Translations under genes and position numbers: made by a program
The notes under the pieces: generated by a model
Databases searched by the model: none
What the model was told of the DNA's origin: nothing
The model's input: only the letters and a program-made list of their open reading frames with translations
From: a virus
Length of the DNA: 51,178 nucleotides
Reading direction: 5' to 3' (one strand)
Virus record (IMG/VR): IMGVR_UViG_3300035698_019976
Span: 1 to 51,178 of that record
Shown here: positions 9,101-16,048 of the stretch, piece by piece
How the letters are laid out: the number at the start of each line of letters is the position of its first letter
Position numbering within the stretch: the stretch's first letter is position 1

Positions 9101-10920
9101 AGCACCAGTGCATCGGCGGCTGTCGTAACGCGCGCCCGGTTCATCTGTTGGAGTTCCTTGGTGCGCTTCGCCTCAAGGATCGACAGGTCAGCTTGTTTTT
9201 TCTTTTCAATGCTCAGCTTTACTTCATCAATCAGCGCCTCATTCGTCAAATCGCGCGTCTCCGTCACAAACGCATTGCGCGCTTCATTGAGGATCAACTG
9301 CCGCTCATACTCCACCCCAATCTTGCCTTCTAGGGCGAGCGCTTGCGCGGTGAGCCGGTTCCGATCCTCATTCGCACGGCGAATATCGACTGCCTGTTGC
9401 ACCTGTTCAGGCGTCGGACCCGCAATCACGCTCGCCGTGCTGCCGGGAGCCGTCGCCCCCTCAATCACGCCCTGTTGGGCCGCCATGGCTGCCGTCGTGC
9501 GTTCTAACTCTGCGGTAAACTTGGCCTGATCGGCGGCAATGCTCTTGCTCACCTTCTGAAACGCGAGATACCCCACGGCCATGGCGGCAATGGCGGCCAC
9601 CGCTCCTGCCGCTCCTTTCCCGACAATCGACAACAGTGCCATCGCGCCGGCAGCGGAACGGATACCAATGGCGAGCCGTGCGAAGGCCGCAATGGCTTGA
9701 CCGGACGTTAGCACGGCAGTTTGAATGGCGGCAGCGCGACTGGCCACCGCATACGTCCCCCATGCGGCGGCTGATGCGGCGACGGCGGCAGCAATCCCCG
9801 GCAAGTTGCCCGATACCACGCTCAGGGCCCTGATCAAGAGTGCCATGGCGCTATTGACCGTAGGCAGGGCCTTGGTCCCTAGCTCGATCAGGGTGGCCGT
9901 GAGGCGATTTTTTAAGATCTGAAACAACGCGGCAGAAGTTGACGTTGCCTTCTCAAACGCCTCCCCCGTAGATCCGGCACTCCCTTGGATCTGGGTCAAG
10001 ATATCAGCCACCCCTTCTCCGCCATCCTTCAGCAGGGCCAGCACGGCAGTCTTACCGCTGATCTCCGTGAAGAGGGCATTGAGGGCTTCCTTGCTGCCGC
10101 CTGATGCGACGCTAAACTCACGCAAGAAGCCGACAAGGCCTGCCGTTTCGAGCTTGGTGCTGTTGAACTCCTTGGCCAGCTCAGGAAACTGCCGTTTGAA
10201 ATCTTCGGTAGGCTTGAGGATATTGACAAAGGCCCCGCGCAGGCCGGTGATAGATTCTGCGGTGTTAATGCCGCCCAAGGTCAGTGCGGCGGTAGCCGCG
10301 AGCACATCCGACAACTCCACGCCGTAGGCTGCCGCAAGAGGCGTCACTTTGCCGATAGATCCGGCCAGCTCCGCGAATGTCGTCTTACCAAGTTGGATCG
10401 CTTTGAAGAACTGATCACTGGCAACTTGGGCTTGGAGGCCTGTGGTCGCATAAGAGTTGACCACGGACGTAAGCCCATCGACCGCAATTGCCGTAGAGGT
10501 GACGCCAGCCGTTGCCGCGCGCGCCGAGATGTCCAAAAACTCAATGGCCTTGCCTGCCGGAATGCCAGCGGACAAAATATCATACAGGCCCTTCGTCATC
10601 TCGTCAAGCGTCCCCACCGGCAAGTTCCTAAACAGCGTCAAGACTTGCTGCGAAAATACTGTGATGCTCGCCACGGAGGTATCCGTAACGGTGGCCACGA
10701 GGGCCATTTGCTTTTCAAAGGCCTGTGCACTCGTCACCGCTTGGCGCATCGTTGCTGCCGCTGCGGTGAGGGTGAGGAGCTTTGCGACCATCCCGCCCAG
10801 CTTACTTTCCGTGCGTTCCGAACGCTCCCCCAGCCGGTTCAACGAGTTGCCCAGCTGCTCCGTCGCAACAACCGCCCCTGACGCATCTACCCGGAGCCCA
10901 AGAACTGCAATGTCAGCCAT
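6175..10920 (-). CDS. Tail tape measure protein
   Basis: A 1582-residue protein starting at the ATG at 10920 (MADIAVLGLRVDASGAVV), chosen because the upstream extension overlaps the chaperone frame and reads as non-coding. The N-terminal 400 residues match the TP901-type tape measure core (QAFEKQMALVATVTD; DEMTKGLYDILSAGIPAG; GGINTAESITGLRGAFVNIL). Hydrophobic, Ala/Gly-rich membrane-like segments lie around residues 390-490 and 880-940. The rest is long charged coiled coil. It sets tail length during assembly and is ejected with DNA. At the usual ~0.15 nm per residue the tail would be roughly 235 nm (inference). It overlaps the upstream chaperone frame by 8 bases. Confidence 0.95.
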   Translation of the reverse strand: MADIAVLGLRVDASGAVVATEQLGNSLNRLGERSERTESKLGGMVAKLLTLTAAAATMRQAVTSAQAFEKQMALVATVTDTSVASITVFSQQVLTLFRNLPVGTLDEMTKGLYDILSAGIPAGKAIEFLDISARAATAGVTSTAIAVDGLTSVVNSYATTGLQAQVASDQFFKAIQLGKTTFAELAGSIGKVTPLAAAYGVELSDVLAATAALTLGGINTAESITGLRGAFVNILKPTEDFKRQFPELAKEFNSTKLETAGLVGFLREFSVASGGSKEALNALFTEISGKTAVLALLKDGGEGVADILTQIQGSAGSTGEAFEKATSTSAALFQILKNRLTATLIELGTKALPTVNSAMALLIRALSVVSGNLPGIAAAVAASAAAWGTYAVASRAAAIQTAVLTSGQAIAAFARLAIGIRSAAGAMALLSIVGKGAAGAVAAIAAMAVGYLAFQKVSKSIAADQAKFTAELERTTAAMAAQQGVIEGATAPGSTASVIAGPTPEQVQQAVDIRRANEDRNRLTAQALALEGKIGVEYERQLILNEARNAFVTETRDLTNEALIDEVKLSIEKKKQADLSILEAKRTKELQQMNRARVTTAADALVLATLEGRALAEARVDLEAGLDIAEARLTLRDRELSERIKAINLEAQLKMETIAVNDALAKRKERQEEINTRAKKILEDQTQQAKNFELQFLQTVSSGFEGVLKNGFQSFNSFTNSIKDLFIKMFADLLAANVFKRLTTSLGALIPGAQFDPRNVANANFGSPGATTLAGAAGLGVGAAAIGFGVGSRTTNRGLGFAAGAATGAAFGTVVPGVGNVVGAVVGGIVGGLAGLLGSANAAKKSAEAAAASQKRFNITLDAMRISIEQGSGLDAAIKKTATEFQQLRESAISEFSGKKAEAGRATALAEINRLEALRIKQLREEFTESQRRSQLDLKVRELRAKGLDAEATAVAFADAQVRELAEAQKNGADTATLAALAQTQLAESQRFAADAAALATAKIEGQRRALFDLANETQNFSDPRGASAARDIEDANNRIFDAIAAGATVAELAALSLYNAAVLAARAAARVEEDRRTTEGLTVRGLTASGNTRAAEDASQNAGQRQELADAIKSGFSPTNLALLQFVQFSEREAVLTRRAIEDGTKAINDAAAAQMADLDVLIEVTRSAAKQQIALINGQIEEVRAAGAVSQKGFDNQIAAAREESKARTDAIDAQIAAARSGLDIQKAQLTALEKQVQTSVQVVEALTKFTDSLQLGDLSTLSPEEKLAEARRQFETLASSASGGDAGAATELPAAANALLQASRAFNASNTDFAADFNRVNQVISAITTQFGATLPIDQEQLATAREQLEKTERTIESLQRQKEAVAEQSALQIAKLEELKAQDAEATKALIDALERQRDKVSEEAEATIAKLEETKQVILETAQRQIEQLIADENAKLQTRLRENEFYDLFKSYADQSTTYFALAQRKLEDPLTGGATDGISSTGTSAGNPTGPSPVQVALETTVAELKEVNRQLTVRLAIMESQIERLIDVAVGTSEREVSAITRGTEATRSVAAEVRSAAQQSAVRRPPVGIAGR

Positions 10921-11311
10921 CGTGTTTACTCTCTGGAGGGGGATTGCGTTTTGTAGCATCAAGCAGCAGCAGCGCCAATAGCTCGGCGTGCGTCGGATCA
11001 CGCTGTGTCATGCGTGCCCAACTATCCAAACACGACCATGACAGGGGGGCGAGTCCATCCATGGTCGTGCCGGAGCGCCCATACACCTCTTCCAACCATT
11101 CGAGCAAATACTGTAATGCGGGAGGGCTGCGCGGCCCTGCTAGCTCCTCCTCTATTTCATCGGCCTTCGCCTGTAGTGCCGCGTCGTGCTTCCCCTGCTC
11201 GCGGTAGCGTCTGGCTAACCCAACAAGGTGCATCCGTCCCGTCGTTTTGCCATCCTTGCCTGCGACATCGAGTCGTGCGTGATAGGCGAGCGTGGACACC
11301 AACTGGTACAA
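10913..11311 (-). CDS. Tail assembly chaperone, downstream (T-like) frame
   Basis: An open frame of about 132 residues between the upstream chaperone gene and the tape measure, in the position of lambda gpT. It has no ATG; the first available starts are a TTG at 11311 and a GTG at 11299. The frame stays open upstream across the stop of the previous gene, so it is probably reached by a +1 ribosomal frameshift. The sequence is helical and charged (EIEEELAGPRSPPALQYLLE, then WARMTQRDPTHAELLALLLL), as expected for a chaperone that binds the tape measure protein. It ends 8 bases inside the tape measure gene. Confidence 0.7.
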   Translation of the reverse strand: MYQLVSTLAYHARLDVAGKDGKTTGRMHLVGLARRYREQGKHDAALQAKADEIEEELAGPRSPPALQYLLEWLEEVYGRSGTTMDGLAPLSWSCLDSWARMTQRDPTHAELLALLLLDATKRNPPPESKHDG

Positions 11312-11315
11312 CTGT

Positions 11316-11331
11316 TCATGCCAAAAATCGT
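11316..11331 (-). other. Putative +1 ribosomal frameshift site
   Basis: Read on the minus strand the gene ends CGA-TTT-TTG-GCA-TGA. Phe-tRNA on TTT can move one base forward onto an identical TTT, after which the frame reads TGG-CAT-GAA-CAG-TTG-TAC and enters the downstream chaperone frame. The downstream frame lacks an ATG. A -1 slip would enter the wrong frame. Many phages make the two chaperone forms by frameshifting, usually -1; +1 and -2 cases are known. Confidence 0.55.
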
Positions 11332-11768
11332 GATGGGTCGCTCATCGTTGACTCAATATCACGCCGGATCCATGGAGCGGCATTGAGCACCATCACCACA
11401 TTATGCACATCCGACGTAATCTCACGCGCCCCATCCCGCAAGTTCCAATCCTTGACACAGGCGGCAATCTTCCGCAACTCATTCTGTTCAAGCAGATCCG
11501 ACGTCAAATCCATCGTCCGCTTGCGCAACATCGCGTCCGCCACATCCTTGTCGGCCTTGCGATAGGTGTTGCTAAACTTTCCCAGCACGACGGCATAAGC
11601 TTCTACCATCGCGCCCTCTTTGTCCGTCGTCATGAGGGGTTCCCCAGTTTCGGTCTTGAGGAAAACTTTTACCCCTTTCTCTTCACGCGTCGCGACCTCG
11701 CGAGCCCCGCTGAGCGAGAAAACATTTGCGACGGGAGGCGTTGTTGAATCGTTTGAATCGGCAGACAT
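11316..11768 (-). CDS. Tail assembly chaperone, upstream (G-like) protein
   Basis: A 150-residue protein between the tail tube and tape measure genes, the usual place of the lambda gpG-type chaperone. It has a Ser/Thr-rich start, then a mixed beta/helical middle (EKGVKVFLKTETGEPLMTTD) and a helical C-terminal half (DVADAMLRKRTMDLTSDLLE, then VVMVLNAAPWIRRDIE). The gene ends with codons CGA TTT TTG GCA TGA, a run of five T that suits a +1 slip into the next frame. The free protein and a frameshifted longer form would cooperate in folding the tape measure. Confidence 0.75.
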   Translation of the reverse strand: MSADSNDSTTPPVANVFSLSGAREVATREEKGVKVFLKTETGEPLMTTDKEGAMVEAYAVVLGKFSNTYRKADKDVADAMLRKRTMDLTSDLLEQNELRKIAACVKDWNLRDGAREITSDVHNVVMVLNAAPWIRRDIESTMSDPSRFLA

Positions 11769-11806
11769 AAGTTAGTGACCGTGCTCTGAAGAAAAGAAAG
11801 TGATGC

Positions 11807-11869
11807 CCCCTAGTCTTCAAGGCACGTCCACCGTAACAGAAGTGTTACGAGTGGCTTGTCAACTAGGGG
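11807..11869 (-). promoter_or_regulatory. Nested dyad in the tail tube / chaperone gap, with a TTGACA box
   Basis: The 162-base gap 11769-11930 holds two nested inverted repeats. The outer arms are CCCCTAGT (11807-11814) and ACTAGGGG (11862-11869). The inner stem is CCACCGTAAC (11828-11837) with GTTACG-A-GTGG (11844-11854) around the loop AGAAGT. On the minus strand a perfect TTGACA lies at 11862-11857, but no convincing -10 follows at 17 bases. This may limit read-through from the abundant tail tube gene, act as an operator, or start a new transcript. Confidence 0.45.
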
Positions 11870-11930
11870 AACATCGACCGAACGGCGAACACACTCCACC
11901 CACACACACGTGCGATGTGCGACCTCTGGG

Positions 11931-13148
11931 TTATGCGATGGCGGCAGCGCTGGTGGTCAGCGTCAACATCGTCGCATCTTGAAAGGCAGTGGCGGTAGAA
12001 GCGCCCGTTTGGAACGGGAGATTTTCAATCATCGCCCCGTCTCCACCCAGCGGCGCATCGGCAGCCGTAAACTTGCAGCGGGGAACGTAGAAAGCGATGT
12101 AATCTTTGGGCTCTGCCTCTGGCTCCGTCAGGAGGATGTGCAGGGCAAACTCCGTCTCCGCCCGGAAGGCGGCAACGTTGTTGAAATCCTTTCGGATCAT
12201 CGAGAAGGTGCCCGTTTGCACGACATCATTATCAAACACATCCGGCGATGTCTTACTGCCGACAACCGGCTGCGTCGCAGCGTTGATGGCATAGTTCAAC
12301 TCAAAGGCCGTCGCCACGGCAATATCGTCCCCGAAGACATTAATCTTGGCATCGGAAAATACCAATGGAACGGCATTGTGTACCGTGGGGTTGGTGAAGT
12401 AGGGGGAATCAGCCCCCGTCAGCACCTCCATAGAGGCCCCAAGTGCGGTGAACTCAATCGTTGCCATACCATCCGGCGATCCCGTCACCTTCATCCCCGT
12501 CCAGCGCACGCCGCTAAACCGCTGCGACCCATCGATGTCCACATTGCGCTGTTCGACAGTGAAGCTACGCTTGATGGGGGTGGGGCCATTGGAAAGCTTT
12601 TTGCCACGCGTAATCGTGAAGGCCGTATCAGCGGCTGCCTCCACGGCCAACGTTTCAAACAACTCGATCCGCAACGCCGTCAAGTTACGAATGCGCAAGT
12701 TGCGTCCGTTGTTCCCCATCGCCGAGTGGCCCGTGAGACGGATCACATCCCCGATCCGCAACCCCGCATCCGCCCAGCTGCCCGTATTGCCAACGATCGC
12801 ATTGAGTTCCGTCGTGATACTGGCGGCTTGGCTAGAAGCTTCCGTCACCACCAAGGCCTCCACCCAATCTGAACGCATAATCGCCTCATACAGGACGTCA
12901 TGCGACCGGAGGGACAGTTCCCCTCCATAGGTTCCATTGACTTGTTCCGATCCATTGCGGCCCATCGTTTGAAGCGCGTCCGCGCGCTGCTCATTGGAGC
13001 GGATGGTGGCAGAGGTCAGCGTCAAGCCTGCCGAAGGAGTAAAGCGCAAGAACTCCGCCGCAGGCGTCGGACTTGCGCCGGGGGGAATGTTGTAGAGTGC
13101 TTCTTTAGCAAACGACACCGTAACATTTTTGGCAGATTGAAGCGACAT
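11931..13148 (-). CDS. Major tail tube protein
   Basis: A 405-residue protein matching the phage tail tube family (Phage_tube_2 type) in length, position and sequence character. It contains an early RSNEQRADALQTMGRNGSEQ segment and a motif typical of these tube proteins (YGGELSLRSHDVLYEAIMRS). A middle Ig-like insertion around GLRIGDVIRLTGHSA follows, then a C-terminal beta region (VTGSPDGMATIEFTALGASM; FALHILLTEPEAEPKDYIAF). It would polymerise around the tape measure to form the non-contractile tail tube. No sheath gene is present, which supports a siphovirus. It is followed by a structured gap and then the chaperone genes. Confidence 0.85.
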   Translation of the reverse strand: MSLQSAKNVTVSFAKEALYNIPPGASPTPAAEFLRFTPSAGLTLTSATIRSNEQRADALQTMGRNGSEQVNGTYGGELSLRSHDVLYEAIMRSDWVEALVVTEASSQAASITTELNAIVGNTGSWADAGLRIGDVIRLTGHSAMGNNGRNLRIRNLTALRIELFETLAVEAAADTAFTITRGKKLSNGPTPIKRSFTVEQRNVDIDGSQRFSGVRWTGMKVTGSPDGMATIEFTALGASMEVLTGADSPYFTNPTVHNAVPLVFSDAKINVFGDDIAVATAFELNYAINAATQPVVGSKTSPDVFDNDVVQTGTFSMIRKDFNNVAAFRAETEFALHILLTEPEAEPKDYIAFYVPRCKFTAADAPLGGDGAMIENLPFQTGASTATAFQDATMLTLTTSAAAIA

Positions 13149-13172
13149 AATCAGAAGAGCAAGAGGGTGTGT

Positions 13173-13823
13173 TCAGGCAAGAGTGATGTTGCGGCGATAC
13201 ACCTGCCACGGAATGGTCAGCGTTGAGAGTGCGTGTCCACTCGCGCGCTGGGTAATGCGACTTGCGTTTGGTGCGCTATCGGCACGCACCCTTACCACTT
13301 CATCTTCCGACGGTACCGCCAAGGTTGTATGCGGCGTGAAGCGCGCCTTCAACGCATCCATCGAACGCGATAATCCTAGCGTGCCGGTGTCGGCAATCCC
13401 GTACCACCGCACCACATAGAGTCCCCGATCTTCACGCCATCCGCCCTCCTTGTGACCGCTGATAAAGCTGCCGGGTTGTGTCAAAAAATCTGCCTCAATG
13501 TAGGGCACCAACGGATCTGGCGTGCCGGTCTGATTGTCCCAAATCCGAAGCGCTGGCAGCCCCACCGTCAACTGCCGATTAGCGGCGACGGATCGTGCGA
13601 TGCGCCGGGGATAAATAATCAGACTGAGGGGCGTGACGCCGATGATCGTGCCGGGAGTGTTTTCCGGGAACCCTCCCGACACGACTTCCATCCCGACCAC
13701 AAACCCCTCCGTCTCAAAGTTCCCCGTGAGGCGGACATATCCCCCCACCGTCGATGCGAGAGAGGTGAGGCCGGTCGTGGCCACCACCAGCGCTTCGCAC
13801 CGCGCGCGAAATGCCAAGTTCAC
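13173..13823 (-). CDS. Tail terminator-like protein
   Basis: About 216 residues. I place the start at the GTG at 13823, seven bases after the TGA of the preceding gene; the longer open frame depends on a TTG inside that gene. The order connector, gp10-like, this gene, tail tube is the usual place for the tail terminator (DUF4128-like), which caps the tail tube and joins head and tail. The C-terminal part (TPHTTLAVPSEDEVVRVRAD, then LTIPWQVYRRN) fits such proteins. An N-terminal insertion (GYVRLTGNFETEGFVVGMEV) makes it longer than usual. Assignment rests mainly on synteny. Confidence 0.6.
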   Translation of the reverse strand: MNLAFRARCEALVVATTGLTSLASTVGGYVRLTGNFETEGFVVGMEVVSGGFPENTPGTIIGVTPLSLIIYPRRIARSVAANRQLTVGLPALRIWDNQTGTPDPLVPYIEADFLTQPGSFISGHKEGGWREDRGLYVVRWYGIADTGTLGLSRSMDALKARFTPHTTLAVPSEDEVVRVRADSAPNASRITQRASGHALSTLTIPWQVYRRNITLA

Positions 13824-13830
13824 ATCCGTA

Positions 13831-14214
13831 TCAGCCAAGGCGTGCCCCAGCGCGAAGCGCGGCAAACTCTACAATGCGATCCCAATTGGAACGGGTCAGC
13901 TTGACGGAGTGAAATCCACCCACCTCCGATTGCAGGGTAAATGGGCCCAGATCATTCCCGCCATCCTCGATATACACCGCATACTCGACATTGGTACTGA
14001 GCATCCATGACGTAGAGCTGTCAAACTCCCCGATCCATGAGCCGCGCAAGATGCCCTCATCCACCGGCTGTCCCGGAGCCCCCGTCACTTCACTGCCCAA
14101 CACGACGGAGCGCTGCACCTCTAGGGTGCTGAAGAGAAACGCTTTGTGCACGTTTCTGGCAGATTTAATGCCCCAACGATACAGCTGTTGGCGAAACTGT
14201 GCGCCCGTACTCAT
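13831..14214 (-). CDS. HK97 gp10-like neck protein
   Basis: A 127-residue protein starting at the ATG at 14214, overlapping the stop of the preceding gene as ATGA. The pattern RQQLYRWGIKSARNVHKAFL, then a tripeptide-rich middle ending WMLSTNVEYAVYIEDGG, and a final helix SNWDRIVEFAALRAGARL is characteristic of gp10-like head-tail connector proteins. These sit between the portal complex and the tail terminator. Size and synteny agree with the family. Confidence 0.75.
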   Translation of the reverse strand: MSTGAQFRQQLYRWGIKSARNVHKAFLFSTLEVQRSVVLGSEVTGAPGQPVDEGILRGSWIGEFDSSTSWMLSTNVEYAVYIEDGGNDLGPFTLQSEVGGFHSVKLTRSNWDRIVEFAALRAGARLG

Positions 14215-14579
14215 CGCGACAAAATCACATAAGAAAAGATTGCCGTGCCATCCGGACGATACGGCTTCACGCTCTGCACATTGTACACCTTCCCCATGCC
14301 AAAGCGTGCCTTGCTATTGAGCGGGGGAATAGCGCCGTATTGCTCACACACCACAAACAACCGTGGCGATTCAGAAGGCGTGAGTCCAAGCCGCTCATAC
14401 TCCTCCGCATCCCCACCATCCTCCGTACAGACTGCCGGAGTCCGCACCACCACCGGGCCCTCCTCAAACCGGCCCTCCTCATCCTGCGCGCCGAACGTCG
14501 TCTGCTCAAAGACAATCGCCGTTCCGGCCTCCCGCACATCGGCCAGTGCACCGGCATGATCGGTGGCATATTTCGTCAT
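14211..14579 (-). CDS. Head closure / head-tail joining protein
   Basis: A 122-residue protein read from the ATG at 14579, which overlaps the previous stop as ATGA; the longer open frame overlaps the connector gene and is unlikely. It contains AIVFEQTTFGAQDEEGRFEE and a beta-rich end (FGMGKVYNVQSVKPYRPDGT), a pattern seen in small head-tail joining proteins that plug the portal after DNA packaging. It lies between the DnaT-like connector and the gp10-like protein. Function is inferred from order and size. Confidence 0.65.
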   Translation of the reverse strand: MTKYATDHAGALADVREAGTAIVFEQTTFGAQDEEGRFEEGPVVVRTPAVCTEDGGDAEEYERLGLTPSESPRLFVVCEQYGAIPPLNSKARFGMGKVYNVQSVKPYRPDGTAIFSYVILSR

Positions 14580-15094
14580 ACCCGCACCAGCCGGATACCA
14601 CCCGTGCTCGGAAGCAGCAACGGGGCCAACAGGTGCTGGATGCGCGGGAAACGCGCCATGCCCAGTGCACGCGTCTGGCTGCTTTCCCATCGCGTGGTCA
14701 GGGGGCCCACCGTTTTTTCAATCACCCCACGGTTCCCATCTGCCAACGCAAGATCCGTTTCCCCGGCCTTGAGATACTGAAGGGCCAGCTCGGCGGTGGC
14801 ATCCTTGACGCGTTGCGGGATGAGGGTGGGCAGGAAGTCACTCCCCCCATCCGGATTCACAGCACCATTGCGCGGCCATGCGAGCGCCTGAAGGTCAGAA
14901 ACGCGCGTGCCCCGAAACTTCAACACGGTAATGTCGCGCGTCGCTTCCACCAGCGCACTCGTCAGCTCCTCATCCTCCTCATTCCAGAAGGCTGTTGCCC
15001 CGATGCGCCCATCGCAATATTGCGTCATTTCTTCGGACGTAATAAAGCTATTGGCCGTTTCCCCGCCAATCGTCGCCACAATCTCAACCGCCAT
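14576..15094 (-). CDS. Head-tail connector (DnaT-like phage family)
   Basis: A 172-residue protein matching the phage family often labelled putative DnaT-like ssDNA-binding protein, which in head cassettes serves as the first head-tail connector (gp6/gp15-like). Visible features are ITSEEMTQYCDGRIGATAFW and ALVEATRDITVLKFRGTRVS at the N terminus, then LAWPRNG, PQRVKDATAELALQYLKAGE, and a C terminus ending with the family-like PLLLPSTGGIRLVRV. It lies directly after the glycosyltransferase-like gene, overlapping it by 11 bases, and is coupled by ATGA to the next connector gene. Confidence 0.75.
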   Translation of the reverse strand: MAVEIVATIGGETANSFITSEEMTQYCDGRIGATAFWNEEDEELTSALVEATRDITVLKFRGTRVSDLQALAWPRNGAVNPDGGSDFLPTLIPQRVKDATAELALQYLKAGETDLALADGNRGVIEKTVGPLTTRWESSQTRALGMARFPRIQHLLAPLLLPSTGGIRLVRV

Positions 15095-16016
15095 GCGACA
15101 TCACCTCCCGACTTAAGCGACGATTCAGCGCCTTCCCCTTCAAGGCAGGCGGCTGCTCGGGCTCAATCAGTTCCGGCGCCGGCAGGGCATAGCCCAATAA
15201 CGCCCCCTCCATCATCGTCCCCTCCGCAATCTGAGCGAGGGTCCATTGTGTTGCGCCGCAGCGCATGAGGAACGTTCGGCGCTGGGCATCGGTAATGGGC
15301 TGCACGGGACGCCCAAAAACTTCGCTATACGCTGCGTACGGGACTTTTTCAGCAGGGGCTGTGTAGAGGACAGGAACCCCTGCGTCAATCGCTTCTACGC
15401 CTGCCGTGGAGTTGTAGGTGACGAGGGCCATCGTTGCCTGCAGTACGTCGCGGAGGGGAATGGTAGAGGGAGAGAGATGATCTGCGCCAAACCAATCCCG
15501 TGGCACGGGACGCGTGTCGAGTGGATGGGCCCGATAGACCACCTCTGCCTCATAGGCGATCCGCCCCATCTGAATCGCATCCCGTGCCCACGCATCCTGT
15601 TGTGCGAGCGTGAGCCGGTGTGCCATGTCCGCTGGCTTCTGTCCACACACCAGCAAATACGTCGGCGCGCGATTGAGGAGGCGGCCTTGAACGGTGACCC
15701 GATTGCCGACACGGAACGGAAGATCTGCGAGCGAGTTGCGAAAGATCCCCACGGCCCCCTCTGCCCCATAGCGCAAGCGCGGCAGATCGACAAGAAACAC
15801 CGGAACGCCCACGGCACGATAGGCGTCAAAAAACTTCACCAACGGCCCCCTTAAGCCATCCATGAAGACGGCCTGCGCATTCGGCAGCGGCAGGGCAACT
15901 CCCGCCTCCAAGTGTGGACGCTGAAGCGTGGGGCGAATTCCGATAACGGCAGCTCCTTGAACAAGTGCTGCCGTTATCGGCTTCTCCCCTCTTCCGAAGA
16001 TCACAACATGAGTCAT
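15084..16016 (-). CDS. GT-B / capsule-synthesis-like glycosyltransferase in the head cassette
   Basis: About 310 residues, from the ATG at 16016 (MTHVVIFGRGEKPITAAL); a TTG 15 bases upstream is the alternative. The N-terminal half looks like a Rossmann-type GT-B domain (FFDAYRAVGVPVFLVDLPRL). The second half carries a motif seen in capsular polysaccharide (KpsC/LpsZ-like) and CDP-glycerol transferase-like proteins: VVYRAHPLDTRP followed by MALVTYNSTAGVEAIDAGVP and VLYTAP. Such enzymes transfer sugars from nucleotide donors. It sits between major capsid and connector, so it may decorate capsid proteins or have become a virion component. Substrate unknown. It overlaps the connector gene by 11 bases. 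Confidence 0.65.
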   Translation of the reverse strand: MTHVVIFGRGEKPITAALVQGAAVIGIRPTLQRPHLEAGVALPLPNAQAVFMDGLRGPLVKFFDAYRAVGVPVFLVDLPRLRYGAEGAVGIFRNSLADLPFRVGNRVTVQGRLLNRAPTYLLVCGQKPADMAHRLTLAQQDAWARDAIQMGRIAYEAEVVYRAHPLDTRPVPRDWFGADHLSPSTIPLRDVLQATMALVTYNSTAGVEAIDAGVPVLYTAPAEKVPYAAYSEVFGRPVQPITDAQRRTFLMRCGATQWTLAQIAEGTMMEGALLGYALPAPELIEPEQPPALKGKALNRRLSREVMSHGG

Positions 16017-16048
16017 GGGCGCGTGAACCAAAAGGGGGCGCGCGATGC

